Below, one piece after another: positions 9,447-18,419 of a stretch of DNA of 64,000 nucleotides. The position numbers and the translations under genes were made by a program. Below the pieces are notes generated by a model. It saw nothing but the letters and a program-made list of their open reading frames with translations. It did no database searches and was not told where the DNA came from. The stretch covers positions 1,488,001 to 1,552,000 of the forward strand of contig NZ_JAJEJT010000002.1 in assembly GCF_021390645.1 (NCBI RefSeq), read 5' to 3'. The stretch's first letter is position 1. Each line of letters begins with the position of its first letter. The DNA is from Paraburkholderia flagellata. Its GTDB lineage: Bacteria; Pseudomonadota; Gammaproteobacteria; Burkholderiales; Burkholderiaceae.

Positions 9447-9761
9447 TCAACGCACGTTATACACCGGCGGCGAATAGCTGCTCACAGCGCCATCGGTACG
9501 CGAGCCGCTTTCAGAAGAACCGCTCGTTGCCGGGCCGTAAGCGCCGTTTTGCGCATTTACGCGCGCCTGGGCACGTTGCAGATCAACGGGATAATACAGA
9601 TCGTTCACCGAAGGACGATAACCCGCGGCTTCGAGCTGCACGAGATCACTGCGCACCTGCGCACGCGTCACAGGACCATTAGTGCCTTGCGACTGCGCGA
9701 ATGAAATGGCCGGCACTGCAAGCACGGCAGCGATCGCAACGGCCTTGATAAGTGTTCTCAT
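9447..9761 (-). CDS. DUF4148 domain periplasmic protein
   Basis: Small secreted protein of 104 residues. It begins with a clear signal peptide (MRTLIKAVAIAAVLAVPAIS, cleavage likely after SFA). The conserved DUF4148 core follows, with a LVQLEAAGYRPSVNDLYYP-type segment ending in the PVDLQRAQARV stretch typical of Burkholderiaceae members. The start at 9761 has GGAGG 8 bases upstream; a longer frame from 9953 lacks any site. The family is abundant in Burkholderia and has no firm function. It diverges from the selenium-binding-protein gene. Confidence 0.88.
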   Translation of the reverse strand: MRTLIKAVAIAAVLAVPAISFAQSQGTNGPVTRAQVRSDLVQLEAAGYRPSVNDLYYPVDLQRAQARVNAQNGAYGPATSGSSESGSRTDGAVSSYSPPVYNVR

Positions 9762-10014
9762 GACTAACCTCCAATAACTTGATCGAATCGGTGCAGTGGC
9801 TTGTCTGCATCCGTTGACTACAAGTCTAGGAACGTTAGCCTTGCGAATAAATGCGGCAAAAGCGAATTTACTATTCTCGCAGCGCAGATAATCGGCGCTC
9901 ATTGCTCGAATGCATAAGCTTCTATCCGGATGGAATATGGACCATACGTGCAACGCACTGTTCCACTCTGATGCATGATAGGGACTCTTCCGAATCTTCG
10001 ATGAGGAGGCAGCA

Positions 10015-11409
10015 ATGGCGACGTGGCAACCGGACCCGACCTTCTACCCGTCTGCGCGCATGGCAGGCGATGCCCCGCCGGAGACACTGGCGTACGTCGC
10101 CAGCTTCGACCCCACGCGCAGCGTGCCCGATTCGCTCGACGTGATCGATCTGGACCCGCGCTCGCCGGAATTCGGGCGCATCGTGCACCGGCTGGCTATG
10201 CCCAACGTCGGCGACGAGCTTCATCACTTCGGCTGGAATGCCTGCAGCTCGTGTCTGTGCCCCAACGCTCCCCACGCGCATAGTGAGCGCCGCTATCTCG
10301 TCGTGCCCGGGCTGCGCTCCTCGCGCATTCATATCGTCGACACGAAGCCCGACGCGCGCCGCCCCCATATCACGCGCGTGCACGAACCCGAGAGCGTCGC
10401 GCAGCGCGCGGGCTACACGCGCCCCCACACCGTGCATTGCGGGCCGGATGGCATTTATGTGACGTCGCTTGCGAACGCGCAGGGCGAGGCGCCCGGCGGC
10501 GTCTTCCTGATGGACCACGAGAGCTTCGACATTCTTGGCCAATGGGAGATCGATCGCGGCCCGCAACAGCTCGCCTACGACGGCTGGTGGCACCTCGGCT
10601 ATGACACGCTCGTGACGAGCGAATGGGGCCTGCCCGCGACTTTCGAGAACGGCCTCGTGCCCGAAGTGTTGCTCGGCGGCCAATACGGCCATCGCCTGCA
10701 CTTCTGGGATCTGCACTCGCGCCAGCACAAGCAGGTGCTCGACTTCGGCGCGGAAAACCAACTCGTGTTCGAACTACGCCCTGCGCACAACCCCACGCGG
10801 CCCTACGGTTTCGTGAATTCCGTGATCAGCCTGAAGGACCTCTCGGCCTCGCTCTGGCAGTGGTATCTCGACGGCGACCAGTGGGCCGCACGCAGGATCA
10901 TCGAAATTCCGGCCGAACCGGCCGATCCCGAACATCTGCCGCCCATGCTCAAAGGCTTTGCGGCCGTGCCCCCACTAGTCACCGATATCGCGCTCTCGCT
11001 CGACGACCGCTTCCTCTACGCGGCGTGCTGGGGAACGGGAGATTTGCGGCAGTACGATGTGTCGGACCCCGAGCATGCGCGCCTGACGGGTTGCGTGCGC
11101 ATCGGCGGCGTTGCGGCGCGCGCGGCGCATCCCTCTGCGCCCGGGCGCGAGCTGAACGGCGGACCGCAAATGGTCGAAGTGAGCCGCGACGGCCGGCGCG
11201 TCTATTTCAGCAACTCGCTTTACGGTGCGATCGACCCGCAGTTCTATCCCGAAGGCATCGATGGCTGGATGGTGAAACTCGACGCCTCGCCCGAAGGCGG
11301 CCTCGAATTCGACCAGCGATTCTTCGTCGAATGGCCGAAGTCGCACCGGCCGCACCAGATACGGCTCGAAGGCGGCGACTGCTCATCTGATTCGTACTGC
11401 TACCCATAA
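10015..11409 (+). CDS. Selenium-binding protein / methanethiol oxidase family (SELENBP1-like)
   Basis: 464-residue beta-propeller protein. The N-terminal segment HHFGWNACSSC matches the conserved Cys-containing motif of human SELENBP1 (HHSGWNTCSSC). Other family blocks are SSRIHIVDT, RPHTVHC, the EWG motif near residue 200 and the H-rich HRPHQIRLEGGDCSSDSYCYP tail. Characterised homologues oxidise methanethiol to formaldehyde, sulfide and peroxide with a metal cofactor. Whether this one does so is inferred. GAGGAGG precedes the ATG. A membrane-protein gene follows 14 bases after the stop and probably shares the transcript. Confidence 0.92.
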   Translation: MATWQPDPTFYPSARMAGDAPPETLAYVASFDPTRSVPDSLDVIDLDPRSPEFGRIVHRLAMPNVGDELHHFGWNACSSCLCPNAPHAHSERRYLVVPGLRSSRIHIVDTKPDARRPHITRVHEPESVAQRAGYTRPHTVHCGPDGIYVTSLANAQGEAPGGVFLMDHESFDILGQWEIDRGPQQLAYDGWWHLGYDTLVTSEWGLPATFENGLVPEVLLGGQYGHRLHFWDLHSRQHKQVLDFGAENQLVFELRPAHNPTRPYGFVNSVISLKDLSASLWQWYLDGDQWAARRIIEIPAEPADPEHLPPMLKGFAAVPPLVTDIALSLDDRFLYAACWGTGDLRQYDVSDPEHARLTGCVRIGGVAARAAHPSAPGRELNGGPQMVEVSRDGRRVYFSNSLYGAIDPQFYPEGIDGWMVKLDASPEGGLEFDQRFFVEWPKSHRPHQIRLEGGDCSSDSYCYP

Positions 11410-11423
11410 GCGCGGGGCATCGT

Positions 11424-12056
11424 ATGGAGGAAGTCTTCGGCGCGCATTGGGGCGCCTGGGCAGCGGTGGTGGGCAGCGGCGTCTTTCACGGCGTGAACCC
11501 GGCGATGGGTTGGCTCTTCGCGACCGCGCTCGGGCTGCAGCGCGGAAGCCGCGCGGCGCTGCTGCTTGCTTTGCCGCCCATCGCGCTCGGTCACGCCGCG
11601 TCCATTCTGCTGTTCACGAGTTCGACGGCAGCGCTGGGCGCGCATCTGCCGGGCGCCGCGCTGCATTGGGGGCTGGGCGCACTGCTGATCGCGTGGGCCG
11701 CCTGGCAGCATGCGTATGGGCACCGGCACCGCGCGCGCGTGGGGATGACCGTGGGCTTTGCCGGGCTTGCAGCGTGGTCCGCGTTGATGGCCACGCTGCA
11801 CGGCGCGGGACTCATGCTGATGCCCGCCATGCTGCCGCTGTGCGGTGGCGCAGCGGGGCTCGCGAACCCGCTTGCGCTTTCGTTTGCGTTCACCGCACTG
11901 CATACGGTCACGACGCTCGCCACCACGGCGGGAATCGCGCTGCTCGCCTACGAGTATCTCGGCCTTGGCGTACTGCGGCGCGGCTGGATCAATTTCGACT
12001 GGCTCTGGCGCGGGGCGCTCGTGGCGACCGGCACGTTGATGATCGCAACTGCTTGA
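11424..12056 (+). CDS. Conserved polytopic membrane protein paired with the SELENBP1-like gene
   Basis: 210 residues with about six hydrophobic segments and no signal peptide. The first helix region carries GVFHGVNPAMGW, and His residues recur near membrane boundaries (GHAAS, HWG, HAYGHRHRARV, LHGAG, LHTVTT). His-bearing helices of this kind are seen in metal permeases of the NicO/HupE type, but I cannot assign it to a family by eye. Fourteen bases separate it from the upstream gene, so an operon is likely; copper or another metal for the SELENBP1-like enzyme is one hypothesis. Confidence 0.75.
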   Translation: MEEVFGAHWGAWAAVVGSGVFHGVNPAMGWLFATALGLQRGSRAALLLALPPIALGHAASILLFTSSTAALGAHLPGAALHWGLGALLIAWAAWQHAYGHRHRARVGMTVGFAGLAAWSALMATLHGAGLMLMPAMLPLCGGAAGLANPLALSFAFTALHTVTTLATTAGIALLAYEYLGLGVLRRGWINFDWLWRGALVATGTLMIATA

Positions 12057-12065
12057 GCCTCTGAG

Positions 12066-12926
12066 TCAACTCCCCGCCGGATAATCCGTGCCCAGGCTCA
12101 ACTCGCGCCATGCCTCGATATCGGCAAGCGCCGCGCGCAAGCGGTTCGCCACCGCATCCACGCCGAATGCGCCCAGCACGAGATGCCGCGGCGGCTTCTC
12201 GGCTTCCGTGATGCGTATCATCGCCTGCGCCGCGCGCACCGGATCGCCCGGTTGATGCCCGCTGCCCTCAGCCGTCCGCTTCATGCGCGCGCCCGCCGTT
12301 TCGGCATAGTCATCGATACGACTCGGCGTCTGCACGAGCGAGCGGCCTGCCCAGTCCGTGCGAAACGGCCCCGGTTCCACGCAGGTCACCTTGATGCCGA
12401 GCGGTCCGACTTCCGCCAGCAGCGAATCGGAGAATCCCTCCACAGCGTGTTTTGAGGCCGCGTAGTAGCCAGAACCCGGGAAGCCCGCGAGCCCCGCCAC
12501 CGACGTAATGTTGATGACGTGTCCCTTGCGGCGCGCGCGCATATCCGGCAGCACCGCTCGCGTGAGCGCGAACAGGCCGAATGCGTTGGCATCGAACTGC
12601 GCGCGGATCGCGTGCTCCTCGCCCTCTTCGATCGAACTCTGATAGCCGTAGCCCGCGTTGTTGACGAGCACGTCGATCGCGCCGAACTGCTTTTGCGCGG
12701 CCGCGACGGCGGCGTCGACTTGTGCGGCATCGGTCACGTCGAGCGAGACGGGCAGCAGGCGATCGCCGGCCTCGGGCGCGAGATCGTCTAGCGACGCCTT
12801 GTTGCGCGCAGTTGCCACGCAGCGCCAGCCGCGCGCTAGCACGGCACGGGCAAGCTCGCGGCCAAAGCCGGTCGAACAGCCGGTCACGAACCAGACCGGC
12901 GACGCATTCTGGGAATCAACGGACAT
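12066..12926 (-). CDS. SDR family oxidoreductase
   Basis: 286-residue short-chain dehydrogenase with WFVTGCSTGFGRELA as the cofactor loop, NNAGYGYQSSIEEG in the middle and YxxxK as YYAASK. The GCSTGFG variant and the C-terminal RAAQAMI segment are typical of the large subgroup annotated as oxidoreductase/short-chain dehydrogenase of unknown substrate. The start at 12926 is supported by GGGAGG nine bases upstream; a frame extending to 13154 is not. It diverges from the nitroreductase gene. Confidence 0.9.
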   Translation of the reverse strand: MSVDSQNASPVWFVTGCSTGFGRELARAVLARGWRCVATARNKASLDDLAPEAGDRLLPVSLDVTDAAQVDAAVAAAQKQFGAIDVLVNNAGYGYQSSIEEGEEHAIRAQFDANAFGLFALTRAVLPDMRARRKGHVINITSVAGLAGFPGSGYYAASKHAVEGFSDSLLAEVGPLGIKVTCVEPGPFRTDWAGRSLVQTPSRIDDYAETAGARMKRTAEGSGHQPGDPVRAAQAMIRITEAEKPPRHLVLGAFGVDAVANRLRAALADIEAWRELSLGTDYPAGS

Positions 12927-13180
12927 GGGATAGCCTCCCGGAAGAAGGGGCAGACAAGGCTGCCGAAGACATGGGAAAGCAAAAGATGGCGCCGCCGCCA
13001 AGAGCGAACGCATGCGCAGAATGAGATGATACCGGTCACGCACGAACTCTGCAGGCGCGCCCTGAGCCCGTGCCGATGAACGCCTGCGCCAATCGCCCGA
13101 CCCATGTACCATACGGCGCTTGGCGCCGCGATCGATTTCAGCGCCCCGATTCAACTGTCACCTGCCGGAGAAGAAACCCG

Positions 13181-14038
13181 ATGTCCACCGTCACCACGCC
13201 CGCGCACCCCGCTGCCGAAATCGCCGATGCCATGCGCGCCCTCGAAGCGCGCTATGGCACGCCGTGGTCCGCGCCGCTGCCGGCCTGGAACGATACGCTC
13301 GACACGCTGCTCGCGCATCGCTCGGTGCGCAATTACGCGGACCGTCCGCTGCCTGAAGGCACGCTCGAAACGCTGATCGCAGCGGCGCAATCGGCCTCGA
13401 CCTCGTCGAACCTCCAAACGTGGAGCGTCGTTGCCATCGAGAACCCCGAGCGCAAGGCACGCCTCGCCGAGCTTGCGGGCGGCCAGTCGCATGTTCGCGC
13501 GGCGCCGCTCTTTCTAGTGTGGCTCGCGGACCTCTCGCGCCTCGAAGCGGCTGGCGCGCGCAGCGGGGCAAGCGTCGACGGTCTGCATTACATGGAGACG
13601 CTGGTCGTCGGCATGATCGACGCGGCGCTTGCCGCGCAAAACGCCGTGGTCGCGCTCGAATCGCTCGGCATGAGCGCCGTGTATATCGGCGGCATCCGCA
13701 ATCAGCCTGAGCAGGTGGCCGCGGAACTGGGCCTGCCGCCGCGCGTGCTCCCCGTGTTCGGCCTGTGCGTGGGCTATCCCGACGAAACGCGCCCCGCGGA
13801 TGTGAAACCGCGCTTGCCGCAGGAGGTCGTGCTCCACCGCGAACAATACGACGCGCCCTCGCAAGCGGCGGCAATTGCACAGTACGACGAAGTAATGGGC
13901 GGCTTCCAGACCGCCCAGGGATTGAGCGCGGCAGGCTGGACCGTGCGCTCGCTCGCGCGCTGGCGCAGCCGCGAGTCGCTGCACGGCCGCGACCGCTTGC
14001 GCGACGCGCTGGGCGCGCTCGGCTTCGAGCTGCGCTGA
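13181..14038 (+). CDS. NfsA-like nitroreductase / NADPH-dependent FMN oxidoreductase
   Basis: 285-residue flavoprotein of the nitroreductase fold. The N-terminal LLAHRSVRNYADRPLPEGTL block is the FMN-phosphate-binding region and SASTSSNLQTWSVV follows it. The GGIRNQPEQVAAELGLPP and LCVGYPDE segments match the NfsA/Frp group, which reduces nitro-compounds, quinones or flavin. GGAG precedes the ATG at 13181. panE follows after 65 bases, so the two may be co-transcribed. Confidence 0.88.
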   Translation: MSTVTTPAHPAAEIADAMRALEARYGTPWSAPLPAWNDTLDTLLAHRSVRNYADRPLPEGTLETLIAAAQSASTSSNLQTWSVVAIENPERKARLAELAGGQSHVRAAPLFLVWLADLSRLEAAGARSGASVDGLHYMETLVVGMIDAALAAQNAVVALESLGMSAVYIGGIRNQPEQVAAELGLPPRVLPVFGLCVGYPDETRPADVKPRLPQEVVLHREQYDAPSQAAAIAQYDEVMGGFQTAQGLSAAGWTVRSLARWRSRESLHGRDRLRDALGALGFELR

Positions 14039-14103
14039 ACACGCCGGCACGCCGCCGAATATCACAGGCAACGACGTTCGCACGCCACACAGGAGAAACG
14101 CAA

Positions 14104-15015
14104 ATGAAAGTCGCCGTCATGGGCGCAGGCGCAGTAGGCTGCTTTTTCGGCGGCATGCTCGCGCGCGCGGGACACGATGTGGTCTTGATCGGCCGGCCCC
14201 AGCACGTCGAGGCCATTACGCGCGACGGGCTACGTCTCGAAGCGCAGCAGTTCGACGAGCGCATCGGCGCGCCGCATCTCACGGCCAGCACCGAAGCGTC
14301 GGCCGTGGCAGGCGCGGACCTCGTGCTGTTCTGCGTGAAGTCGACCGACACCGAAGACGCAGGCGCCGCGATCAAACCGTATCTGGGTGCCGACACGCTC
14401 GTGCTCACGCTGCAGAATGGCGCGGATAACGCGGAGCGCCTGCGCACCGTGATTGCGCAAGACGTGGCGGCCGCGGTGGTCTATGTCGCCACGGAGATGG
14501 CGGGGCCCGGACACGTGCGCCATCACGGGCGCGGTGAACTGGTGATCGAACCTTCACGCGCGAGCGACGCCACCGCGCGCACGCTCATCGACGCGGGCGT
14601 GCCCACGGAAATCTCGCCCAATGTGCGCGGCGCGCTTTGGGCCAAGCTAATCGTGAACTGCGCGTACAACGCGCTCTCGGCGATCACGCAATTGCCCTAT
14701 GGACGTCTCGTGAAGGGCGCAGGCGTGAGCGAGACGATGCACGACATCGTCGGCGAATGCGTGGCCGTCGCTCGGGCCGACGGCGTGACGCTGCCGCCGG
14801 ACATCGACAGCGCCGTGCCGCGCATCGCGCAGACCATGCCGGGCCAGTACTCGTCCACGGCGCAGGATCTCGCACGCGGCAAACTCAGCGAGATCGATCA
14901 CCTCAATGGCTACGTCGTGAAACGCGGCGCGGCGCTTGGCGTACCCACGCCTGCGAACCGCATGCTGCAAACGCTCGTGCGGCTCATCGAGGACAAGGCG
15001 CGCGCGGCGATCTAG
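14104..15015 (+). CDS. panE: 2-dehydropantoate 2-reductase family protein
   Basis: 303 residues with the N-terminal dinucleotide-binding motif GAGAVGCFFGG, then a FCVKSTDT block and the C-terminal helical domain containing the family Lys/Asn/Ser residues (WAKLIVNCAYNALSAI). The reaction would be NADPH reduction of ketopantoate to pantoate in CoA synthesis. Bacteria of this group often carry several paralogues, some acting on other 2-oxo acids, so the family is firm and the substrate less so. AGGAGAAACGCAA precedes the ATG. Confidence 0.87.
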   Translation: MKVAVMGAGAVGCFFGGMLARAGHDVVLIGRPQHVEAITRDGLRLEAQQFDERIGAPHLTASTEASAVAGADLVLFCVKSTDTEDAGAAIKPYLGADTLVLTLQNGADNAERLRTVIAQDVAAAVVYVATEMAGPGHVRHHGRGELVIEPSRASDATARTLIDAGVPTEISPNVRGALWAKLIVNCAYNALSAITQLPYGRLVKGAGVSETMHDIVGECVAVARADGVTLPPDIDSAVPRIAQTMPGQYSSTAQDLARGKLSEIDHLNGYVVKRGAALGVPTPANRMLQTLVRLIEDKARAAI

Positions 15016-15048
15016 TTCGCTCGTCGGTCGCGCGCCGGCCACAACGCA

Positions 15049-15498
15049 TCAGCGGTCGAATACGAGCAAGGTGGAAGTCGCGGATGCGTAGAGCTTGCCC
15101 TGCGCATCCGTGATGCTGGCCTCCGTGAACGCGGCGCGGCGGCCAATGCTGAGCACGCGCCCTTCCGCGCGTACCACGCCGGTATCGGCGGTCATGGGCC
15201 GGTGGTAAGCGACCTTCAGTTCCAGCGTGGTATAGCCCTGATTCGGGCCGAGTCGCGAGTGCGCGGCGCAACCGCACGCGGAATCGAGCAGTGTCGCGGC
15301 ATAACCGCCGTGCACCGTGCCGATCGGGTTGTACACGTGCAAACCGGGCGTGCCCTCGAACACGGCGCGGCCCTCCTCGACTTCGACAAGCCTGAAGCCG
15401 AGCGTTTCGCCAATGGCCGGGCCACGGCTTCCGTTCAGCATGTGCAGCAACTGTTCGACGCCGGTCAGGCCGGCGGGCATTTCAGCAACGAGATTCAT
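15049..15498 (-). CDS. PaaI-type hotdog thioesterase next to boxA
   Basis: 149-residue hotdog-fold acyl-CoA thioesterase. The signature is NPIGTVHGGYAATLLDSACGCA, where HGG and the following Asp are catalytic in PaaI-like enzymes. The start at 15498 (MNLVAEMPAG) has GGAGA about 10 bases upstream; a longer frame to 15552 is possible. It sits 142 bases beyond the boxA stop on the same strand and may be the last gene of the benzoate operon. A plausible role is releasing CoA from stalled aromatic or ring-opened thioesters, as PaaI does for phenylacetate. Confidence 0.85.
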   Translation of the reverse strand: MNLVAEMPAGLTGVEQLLHMLNGSRGPAIGETLGFRLVEVEEGRAVFEGTPGLHVYNPIGTVHGGYAATLLDSACGCAAHSRLGPNQGYTTLELKVAYHRPMTADTGVVRAEGRVLSIGRRAAFTEASITDAQGKLYASATSTLLVFDR

Positions 15499-15640
15499 CG
15501 AGACGTCTCCGACGTTTGGCGCGCGACCGCGCGCGCCTTTGCGATTCGCCATCGTAACGCCTTTCGAACGATCGTGCTTAAATCATCGCGGGCTTTTGAC
15601 GGGTTTCGATTCAGGCCTCGATTCATTGCATCCGGACGTT

Positions 15641-16900
15641 TCAATACGTCTCGAAATGCAACCGCCCTTCCCGTTTGAGACGGTCCCACAAGGGCTCCCA
15701 GCCCATGCCGTGCTTCTCGGCGATCTCCTGAAGCGCCTGCAGCACGCCATCCTCCATGCCCTTCAACCCGCAGACATAGACATGCGTGTTGCCGTCCTTG
15801 AGCAGTTGCGCAACGTCCACGGCGCGCTCGCGCATGGCGTCTTGAACATAGCGCTTGGGCTCGCCCGGCGTACGTGAAAAAGCGAGGTTCGTGTCGATGA
15901 AATCCTTCGGAAGATTCATCAGGGGTCCGAAATATGGCAATTCCTGCTGCGTGCGCGCGCCGAAAAACAGCATGAGTTTGCCGGTCCCGCCCTTGAGCCT
16001 GCGGCGGCGGCGATATTCGGTCATCGCGCGCATGGGCGCGGAACCGGTGCCCGTGCAGATCATCAGCAGATGCGAATTCGGATGGTTCGGCATGAGAAAG
16101 GTATTGCCGAACGGCCCGATCACGGTCACCACGTCACCCTTCTTCAGGTCACAGAGATAGTTCGAGCACACGCCATCGGTTGCGTTGCCGCTGTGATCGC
16201 GCGTCACGCGCTTCACCGTGAGCGAGACGTTGTTGTAGCCGGGACGCTCGCCGTCGCGCGGGCTGGCGATCGAATACTGGCGCGCATGATGGGCCCGCCC
16301 TTCCGCGGTCGCGCCCGGCGGCAGGATGCCAATAGACTGCCCCTCCAGCACCGGGAACGGCATGGCGCCGAAATCGAGCACGATGTGATGGATGTCGCTT
16401 TCGGTGGTGTCGTCGGTGAGGCGATAGTTGCCGACCACGGTCGCGGTGGTGGACGCCTTGTGCGTGTAGAGCTGGACATAGGGGCGCGCCGCCGACCAAG
16501 GCGGCACGGTCGAGCCGCGCACCATGTCGGAGCCGCCGACGGGCGAATCAGAGGTACTCGGCGCCGCTTGTGCTTCGCTGGGCCGATCGCCCGATTCCTG
16601 CGCGACGGCTGGCGCTGCAACCGATGGGTTCTGCGCGGGCAGCTCGTCCCACGTGAACTGCTCATCAATGGTGTACGCCTCGGCCTTGAGCACGTTGCGC
16701 CAGTTGTCGATCGCGCCGGTGGGACATGGCGGTACGCAGGCCATGCAAGCGTTGCAGACATCGGCCTTCACGACATAGTTGGTGCCGTCGTGCGTGATCG
16801 CGTCGATGGGACACGTTTCCTCGCACGTATTGCAGCGTATGCAGATTTCAGGATCGATCAGGTGTTGCCTGACAATTTCCACGGGTAGCGGACCGTTCAT
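15641..16900 (-). CDS. boxA: Benzoyl-CoA 2,3-epoxidase reductase subunit
   Basis: 419 residues. The N-terminus has two [4Fe-4S] ferredoxin motifs, [12 protein letters not shown] (~residue 20) and [12 protein letters not shown] (~50), then a linker and a ferredoxin-NADP reductase-like half with RHHAR-type FAD contacts and the NADP motif [15 protein letters not shown]. BoxA passes electrons from NADPH to the di-iron oxygenase BoxB. The ATG at 16900 has GGGAG upstream; the frame extends further but its content is not protein-like. It lies 52 bases after boxB in the order C-B-A. Confidence 0.95.
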   Translation of the reverse strand: MNGPLPVEIVRQHLIDPEICIRCNTCEETCPIDAITHDGTNYVVKADVCNACMACVPPCPTGAIDNWRNVLKAEAYTIDEQFTWDELPAQNPSVAAPAVAQESGDRPSEAQAAPSTSDSPVGGSDMVRGSTVPPWSAARPYVQLYTHKASTTATVVGNYRLTDDTTESDIHHIVLDFGAMPFPVLEGQSIGILPPGATAEGRAHHARQYSIASPRDGERPGYNNVSLTVKRVTRDHSGNATDGVCSNYLCDLKKGDVVTVIGPFGNTFLMPNHPNSHLLMICTGTGSAPMRAMTEYRRRRRLKGGTGKLMLFFGARTQQELPYFGPLMNLPKDFIDTNLAFSRTPGEPKRYVQDAMRERAVDVAQLLKDGNTHVYVCGLKGMEDGVLQALQEIAEKHGMGWEPLWDRLKREGRLHFETY

Positions 16901-16952
16901 GTTTGTCTCCCACCGCGGCGCGCGAACTCGTCGCTGCGCACCGCCGCTCCCC

Positions 16953-18380
16953 TCAATTAAAGCGCACGTACTCGAAATCGATTGGCTGCCGATTGATGCC
17001 CATGGCCGGCGGCGCGATCCAGTTGGCGAACTTGCCCGGCTCGACCACGCGGCCCATGAGCGAGGCCACGTAGGCGCGGTCTTCCGCGGTGGGCAGCCAT
17101 TTCGCCTCATTTGCGGCCCATTCGGCCTCGCCGATCACACGGCCGTCCGGCGAAACACGCACGCCCGCGAAGGTGCCGATCTGGCGGTTGAACGCCTTGT
17201 GCGGCACGATCAAGCGAGCATCGATGCCAGCCTTTTCCAGCACCTTGTTCCAGCGGTTCACGCCCGCAATCGAGTCCTTGATGTAGTCGTCGCGCAGCAC
17301 TTCGTTCATCGCATTGAGCATCGGCACTTCACGCTCCACGAGCTTGCCGTCCTGCACGTCGAGCAAGCGGTATTGCTGGCCTTCGAGCTGGTGGTCGTCG
17401 TCTCGTTTGGTCTCTTCATAGCGGCCCTTCAGGCCCGAACTGTAAAACGTCGCGGCATTCGATGAATGGTCGGCGCCGAACAGATCGATCGTCACCGAAT
17501 AGTGGAAATTCAGGTAGCGCTGGATCGTTTCGAGGTCGATCACGCCCGCGGCGCGCAGGCGCTTCGCGTCGTCGGTCTTCAGTTCGTTCATGACCTGAGC
17601 GGTGCGCTGCACGACACGCGAGATGCCCGATTCGCCGACGAACATGTGATGCGCTTCTTCGGTCAGCATGAATTTCGTCGTGCGCGCGAGCGGGTCGAAG
17701 CCGGATTCGGAAAGCGCCGAAAGCTGGAACTTGCCGTCGCGGTCGGTGAAATACGTAAACATGTAGAACGCCAGCCAGTCGGGCGTTTTCTCGTTGAATG
17801 CGCCGAGAATACGCGGGTTGTCATCGTCACCCGAGCGGCGATCCAGTAATGCTTCGGCTTCCTCACGACCATCGCGGCCAAAGTAGCGATGCAGCAGATA
17901 CACCATCGCCCATAGGTGCCGGCCTTCTTCCACGTTCACCTGGAACAGGTTGCGCAGGTCGTACATGGAGGGCGCGGTTAGGCCGAGATGACGCTGCTGC
18001 TCGACGGAGGCGGGCTCCGTGTCGCCCTGAGTGACGATGATGCGGCGCAGATTCGCGCGGTGCTCGCCCGGCACGTCCTGCCACGCGGCCTCGCCCTTGT
18101 GCGCACCGAAATGGATCTTGCGATCCGCTTCGCCTGGCGTGAGGAAGATACCCCAGCGATAGTCAGGCATTTTCACGTGGTCGAAGTGCGCCCAGCCGCC
18201 CGCGTCGACGCTCACCGCCGTACGCAGATAGACGTCATAGCCGTGCGAACCGTCGGGGCCCATGTCGCCCCACCACGAGAGGAAGTTGGGCTGCCACTGT
18301 TCGAGGGCGCGCTGCAGCGCGCGGTCGTCGGCGAGGTTGACGTTGTTCGGGATCTTTTCGCTGTAGTTGATCGTGGACAT
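16953..18380 (-). CDS. boxB: Benzoyl-CoA 2,3-epoxidase oxygenase subunit
   Basis: 475-residue soluble di-iron epoxidase that converts benzoyl-CoA and O2 to 2,3-epoxybenzoyl-CoA. Di-iron ligand motifs are visible as [18 protein letters not shown] (first E..H) and [14 protein letters not shown] (second E..HH). Length matches the family (~475). AAGGAACCGCA precedes the ATG at 18380. It lies 39 bases after boxC and 52 before boxA. Confidence 0.96.
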   Translation of the reverse strand: MSTINYSEKIPNNVNLADDRALQRALEQWQPNFLSWWGDMGPDGSHGYDVYLRTAVSVDAGGWAHFDHVKMPDYRWGIFLTPGEADRKIHFGAHKGEAAWQDVPGEHRANLRRIIVTQGDTEPASVEQQRHLGLTAPSMYDLRNLFQVNVEEGRHLWAMVYLLHRYFGRDGREEAEALLDRRSGDDDNPRILGAFNEKTPDWLAFYMFTYFTDRDGKFQLSALSESGFDPLARTTKFMLTEEAHHMFVGESGISRVVQRTAQVMNELKTDDAKRLRAAGVIDLETIQRYLNFHYSVTIDLFGADHSSNAATFYSSGLKGRYEETKRDDDHQLEGQQYRLLDVQDGKLVEREVPMLNAMNEVLRDDYIKDSIAGVNRWNKVLEKAGIDARLIVPHKAFNRQIGTFAGVRVSPDGRVIGEAEWAANEAKWLPTAEDRAYVASLMGRVVEPGKFANWIAPPAMGINRQPIDFEYVRFN

Positions 18381-18419
18381 TGCGGTTCCTTGCGGCAATT
18401 GCGGCGGCGGATACGGCTA

